DNA of 64,000 bases from the NCBI GenBank assembly GCA_963746175.1, contig CAVVAH010000004.1:1484492-1548491 (forward strand), read 5' to 3'. Below, piece by piece: positions 61,058 to 64,000 of the stretch. Position numbers and translations under genes: made by a program. How positions within the stretch are numbered: the stretch's first letter is position 1; each line of letters begins with the position of its first letter. The stretch is from CAVVAH01 sp963746175. GTDB lineage: Bacteria; Actinomycetota; Actinomycetes; JACCUZ01. The notes below the pieces were generated by a model. That model searched no databases and was not told where the DNA came from. It worked only from the letters and a program-made list of their open reading frames with translations.

Positions 61058-62512
61058 ATGGCGGACCGGATCATCGCGGTCGGGCTCGGACCCGCCGGGG
61101 CCAACTACCTGCTGCCGGTGGCGCGCGCGGCACTCGGGTCGGCGCGCACCGGTACGCGTGCACGCGCGGCATCCTGGGGTCGCCGAGCTCGAGGCCGAGG
61201 GCATCACCTTCACGTCGTTCGACGACGTCTACGACGCCGCGGCCGATCTGGAGACGGCGTACGTGCGCATGGTCGACACGCTGGTCGACGCGGCGCGCGC
61301 ACGACGACGGTGGTGTACGCCGTGCCCGGCAACCCTGCGGTCGCCGAGCGCGACGGTCGCGCTGCTGTACGAGCGCGGCGTCGCGTTCGATGTCGTGCCG
61401 GGATTGTCGTTCGCTGAGCTGGCGTGGACGCGGCTCGGGCGTCGACCCGATGGCGCGCGACGCGCGCGTCGTCGACGCCCGTGCGATCGACACCGTCGAG
61501 CTCGCGCGGCCCGATGCTCGTCGCGCAGTGCGACCACGCGCTCGTGCTCTCCGACGTGAAGCTCACGCTGCTCGAGCAGCTCGACCCCGACACGCCGGTC
61601 ACCGTGCTCCAACGCCTGGGCCTGCCCGACGAGCGGGTCGACGCGGTGTCCGCTCGCCGAGCTCGACCGCGACCGTCGTTCCCGATCACCTCACCACGCT
61701 GTTCGTCGAGGTCGGCGCCCGGCGTCGGGCGCGGCGCGCGAGATCGTGCGACTGCTGCTGCTCGCCAAACGGCTGCGGGATCCGGGCGGATGCCCGTGGG
61801 ACGCCGAGCAGACGCACCAGTCGCTCACCCGCTACCTCCTCGAAGAGGCCTACGAGGTGGTCGAGGCGCTCGACGGTCTGCGCCGAACCCGAGCTGCGGC
61901 GACGCCCGCGTACGCCGCGCTCGAAGACGAGCTCGGCGACCTCCTCTACCAGGTGGTCTTCCACGCGGTGCTCGCGGAGGAGACCGGCGAGTTCACGATG
62001 GCCGACGTCGCCCGTGGCATCCACGACAAGCTCGTGCGCCGGCATCCCCACGTGTTCGGCGACGTCGTCGCCGACGAGACCGCCGACGTCGTGCGCAACT
62101 GGGAGCAGATCAAGAAGGACGAGAAGGGCACGACGTCGATCGTCGAGGGCATCACCCAGGGCCTGCCGTCGCTGCTCTACACGAACAAGCTGTTCCGGAA
62201 GGCGGCGTCGCTCGGGCTCGACCCCGGCACGCTCGACGAAGCGCTCGACCGCATCGACACCGCGGTCGAACGGCTCTGCGCCGGATGATCCCGACCTCGA
62301 AGCCGATCTCGCCCAGGTGCTCGCCGCCGCCGTCGATCATCGCCCGCGCCGGCAACATCGATGCCGAGTCGGCGCTGCGCGGCTGGGCGGCGCGCTACCG
62401 CCGCCGCTTCGAGGCCATGGAACACCTCGCCGTCGCACGCGACCTCGACCTCGCCGCCCTCGACCAGGCCGGCGTCGCCGCCCTGTGGCTCGAAGCCGCC
62501 GCCACACCCTGA
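61058..62512 (+). pseudogene. mazG: Nucleoside triphosphate pyrophosphohydrolase MazG, frameshifted
   Basis: ATG 61058 starts ADRIIAVGLGPAGANYLLPV, a tetrapyrrole-methylase-like N-domain. Pieces of this domain continue in at least three frames (VVYAVPGNPAVAERDG, DVVPGLSFAELAWTRLG, HALVLSDVKLTLLEQLDP). The MazG domain is intact in one frame from 61746: DPGGCPWDAEQTHQSLTRYL, LEEAYEVVEALDGL, DELGDLLYQVVFHAVLAEE and VFGDVVADETADVVRNWEQI. A last frame ends ESALRGWAARYRRRFEAMEH to TGA 62512. So it is a full YabN-MazG-type protein with about six indels. Confidence 0.75.
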
Positions 62513-62534
62513 GCCGCGCACCCCAACTGAGCAT

Positions 62535-62572
62535 GTGTCGTTCGAGGTGTCTCTACGACACCGGAGCGACAC
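62535..62572. terminator. Hairpin between convergent mazG and pirin
   Basis: GTGTCG (62535-62540) pairs with CGACAC (62567-62572), and inside it GGTGTC (62546-62551) pairs with GACACC (62557-62562). It lies 22 bases past the mazG stop and 29 bases before the pirin stop. Confidence 0.5.
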
Positions 62573-62600
62573 TTGCTCGCAGAGCCGGGCGCTCCCGGAG

Positions 62601-63572
62601 TCAGGTCCCGAGGTCGATGGCGGGGATCGTGCCCATGCGGCCGGCGTTGAAGTCGTCGACGGCCTGGATGATCTCGTCGCGGGAGTTCATCACGAACGGT
62701 CCGTAGTGCACGATGGGCTCGCGGATCGGGAGCCCGCCGAGCAGGAGCACCTCGAGCGCGGGTGACGGACCGTCCTGGTGCTCGGCGGCCCGCGAGCGTG
62801 ATGCGCGTCGCCCTGACCGAAGACCACGAGCTCGTGGTCCTTGATCGGCCGGCCGGTCGGACCGGCGTAGCCCTGGCCGAGCAGCACGTACGCGAGCGCG
62901 TTGTACGCGGGGTTCCACGGCACGGAGAGCTCCGCGCCCGGGGACACCGTCGCGTGCGCATAGGTGATCGGCGTGTGCGTGGCGCCGGGACCCGGGTGAT
63001 CGGCGAGATCGCCCGCGATCAGCCGTACCAGTGCGCCGCCGTCGTGCGGACGAGAGCAACACGAGGTTGTCGCCGGTGATCGCCTGGTAGCGGGGCGGCG
63101 TGAACTTCAGTCGGGACGGGAGGTTGACCCACAGCTGCACGCCGTGCGCGGGACCGCCGTCGCGGAGGGAACGCTCGCTGGGGACCTCGTCGTGCAGGAT
63201 GCCGCCGCCGGCGGTCATCCACTGGGTGTCACCCTCGGCGATGAGGCCGCCACCGCCGTTCGAGTCGTGGTGGGAGATCTCCCCGTCGAGCACGTAGGTC
63301 ACGGTCTCGAACCCGCGGTGCGGGTGCCACGGTGCGCCCTTGGCCTCGTTCGGCCCGTACTCCACCGGCCCGAGCTGGTCGAGCAGGAGGAAGGGGTCGG
63401 TGATCGACAGCGAGAGGCCGCCCGGGAACGGACGCCAGACCTCGAAGCCGGCGCCCTCCACGGTGTGGGTGGCCGGGATCACCGTGTCGACGGGCCGCGC
63501 CACCGTCGTGGTCACGTCGGGGCGGGCGATACGGGGGAGGACCAATGGGTTTTCGACAGTCACAGCAGGCAT
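62601..63572 (-). pseudogene. Pirin family protein, two compensating frameshifts
   Basis: ATG 63572 has GGAGG 5 bases upstream. The first part matches pirin: PFLLLDQLGPVEYGPNEAKG, PWHPHRGFETVTYVLDGEIS then HHDSNGGGGLIAEGDTQWMT and LWVNLPSRLKFTPPRYQAI. After about 63050 the frame becomes Arg-rich, while the correct sequence (SPGAELSVPWNPAYNALAYV, LLGQGYAGPTGRPIKDHELV) is in another frame, returning to the first at about 62790 (LLLGGLPIREPIVHYGPFVM). The total length is a multiple of three, so two indels cancel. Two cupin domains; metal-binding nuclear-protein homologue, often a quercetinase-like enzyme in bacteria. Confidence 0.8.
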
Positions 63573-63620
63573 GGCGGCCTCCTCGGGGGTGTGCCCGCTC
63601 TCACCTAGTTGCGCTCGCAA

Positions 63621-64000
63621 CTATTCCAGGCTGACCGGGAGCTGGTCCAGCCCCCGCAGGACCAGGCGGCCGTTCCAGGCGGGGCTGTCGTCGGCCAATT
63701 CGAGCCGGGGAACCGCCGGATCAGGGTGCCCATGGCCAGGCGGCCCTCGAGGCGGGCCAGCGAGGCGCCGAGGCAGTGGTGGATGCCCGAGCCGAAGGCC
63801 AGGTGTTGCGCCGCACCGGCGCGGGTCACGTTGAGCGACTGGGCGTCGTCGCCCCACCGGTGGGCGTCGCGGTTGGCGGGTACGCCAGGCACGTGAGCAC
63901 GAAGACACCCGCCTCGATGGTCTGGCCGCCGAAGTCCAGGTCGGCCGTGGTGACCCGGCGCGTAGAACTGCACCGGCGTGTCGTAGCGCAGCAGCTCGTC
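63621..64000 (-). pseudogene. Cytochrome P450, C-terminal part, frameshifted and cut by window end
   Basis: The minus strand from 64000 begins DELLRYDTPVQFYA, the P450 meander or ERR-helix region. Two indels (near 63955 and 63885) are needed to follow it to VPANRDAHRWGDDA, then the heme loop is intact as HLAFGSGIHHCLGASLARLE (the cysteine thiolate ligand in HHCLG). A further indel near 63710 leads to ELADDSPAWNGRLVLRGLDQ and the stop at 63621. The monooxygenase's substrate cannot be told. The N-terminal part is beyond the window. Confidence 0.75.

Overview
The window is very GC-rich, gene-dense DNA with strong third-position GC bias, many GTG/TTG starts, 4-base ATGA/GTGA stop-start overlaps and -10 boxes placed 6-7 bases before start codons (leaderless genes). 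Gene families point to an actinobacterium, most like Nocardioidaceae/Propionibacteriales: DUF3027, DUF2530 and DUF4383 proteins, an SOS-controlled 13E12/DUF222 HNH protein, a mycothiol-dependent-isomerase family protein, an IdeR-type regulator, UdgX, mutT1 next to ppk, and a second-type citrate synthase opposite pdxH. This placement is inference from gene content; no 16S or marker tree is available here.

Layout. 0-5 kb: end of proline dehydrogenase, proC, two secreted purple-acid-phosphatase-like enzymes (the second fused to FN3 and a secreted HNH/DUF1524 nuclease) flanking a HAD phosphatase. 5-16 kb: aldo/keto reductase, MFS exporter, DUF3027, a secreted protein with an internally duplicated domain, membrane proteins, NCS2 purine permease, EAL phosphodiesterase, paired crcB fluoride channels, kelch lipoprotein. 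16-23 kb: LexA-box-controlled DUF222 HNH gene (frameshifted), then an accessory-looking block: a coupled alcohol dehydrogenase / cyclophilin-like lipoprotein / acetyltransferase operon divergent from an XRE-MmyB regulator and cupin, then an aldo/keto reductase. 23-39 kb: MarR-MFS pair, MDMPI-like enzyme, amine oxidase, thpR, aldo/keto reductase divergent from an AraC regulator, HIT protein, permeases, methyltransferase, serC, SHOCT protein, a two-component system. 39-43 kb: ECF sigma, ZAS-type anti-sigma and ABC exporter operon in which three consecutive genes carry a frameshift. 43-60 kb: MMPL transporter, citrate synthase, pdxH, a candidate small transcript, a udgX / AlkZ-like / hotdog-like repair operon, ideR, rhodanese, a c-di-AMP riboswitch driving an NlpC/P60 hydrolase, mutT1-ppk, a GGDEF cyclase, VOC and tandem-GNAT proteins.

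60-64 kb is different. At about 60.21 kb a minus-strand gene and a plus-strand mfd 3' end are both cut off at the same place. Beyond it, mfd-surA-mazG, pirin and P450 genes are all recognisable but broken by many single-base indels. This suggests a low-quality or chimeric contig end rather than real gene decay.

Themes: both a c-di-GMP synthase (with I-site) and a c-di-GMP phosphodiesterase are present; c-di-AMP controls a cell-wall hydrolase; DNA repair and SOS functions (UdgX, AlkZ-like, MutT1, LexA-box HNH) recur; phosphate metabolism appears through secreted phosphoesterases and ppk. No CRISPR array, tRNA, rRNA, insertion sequence or prophage was seen.
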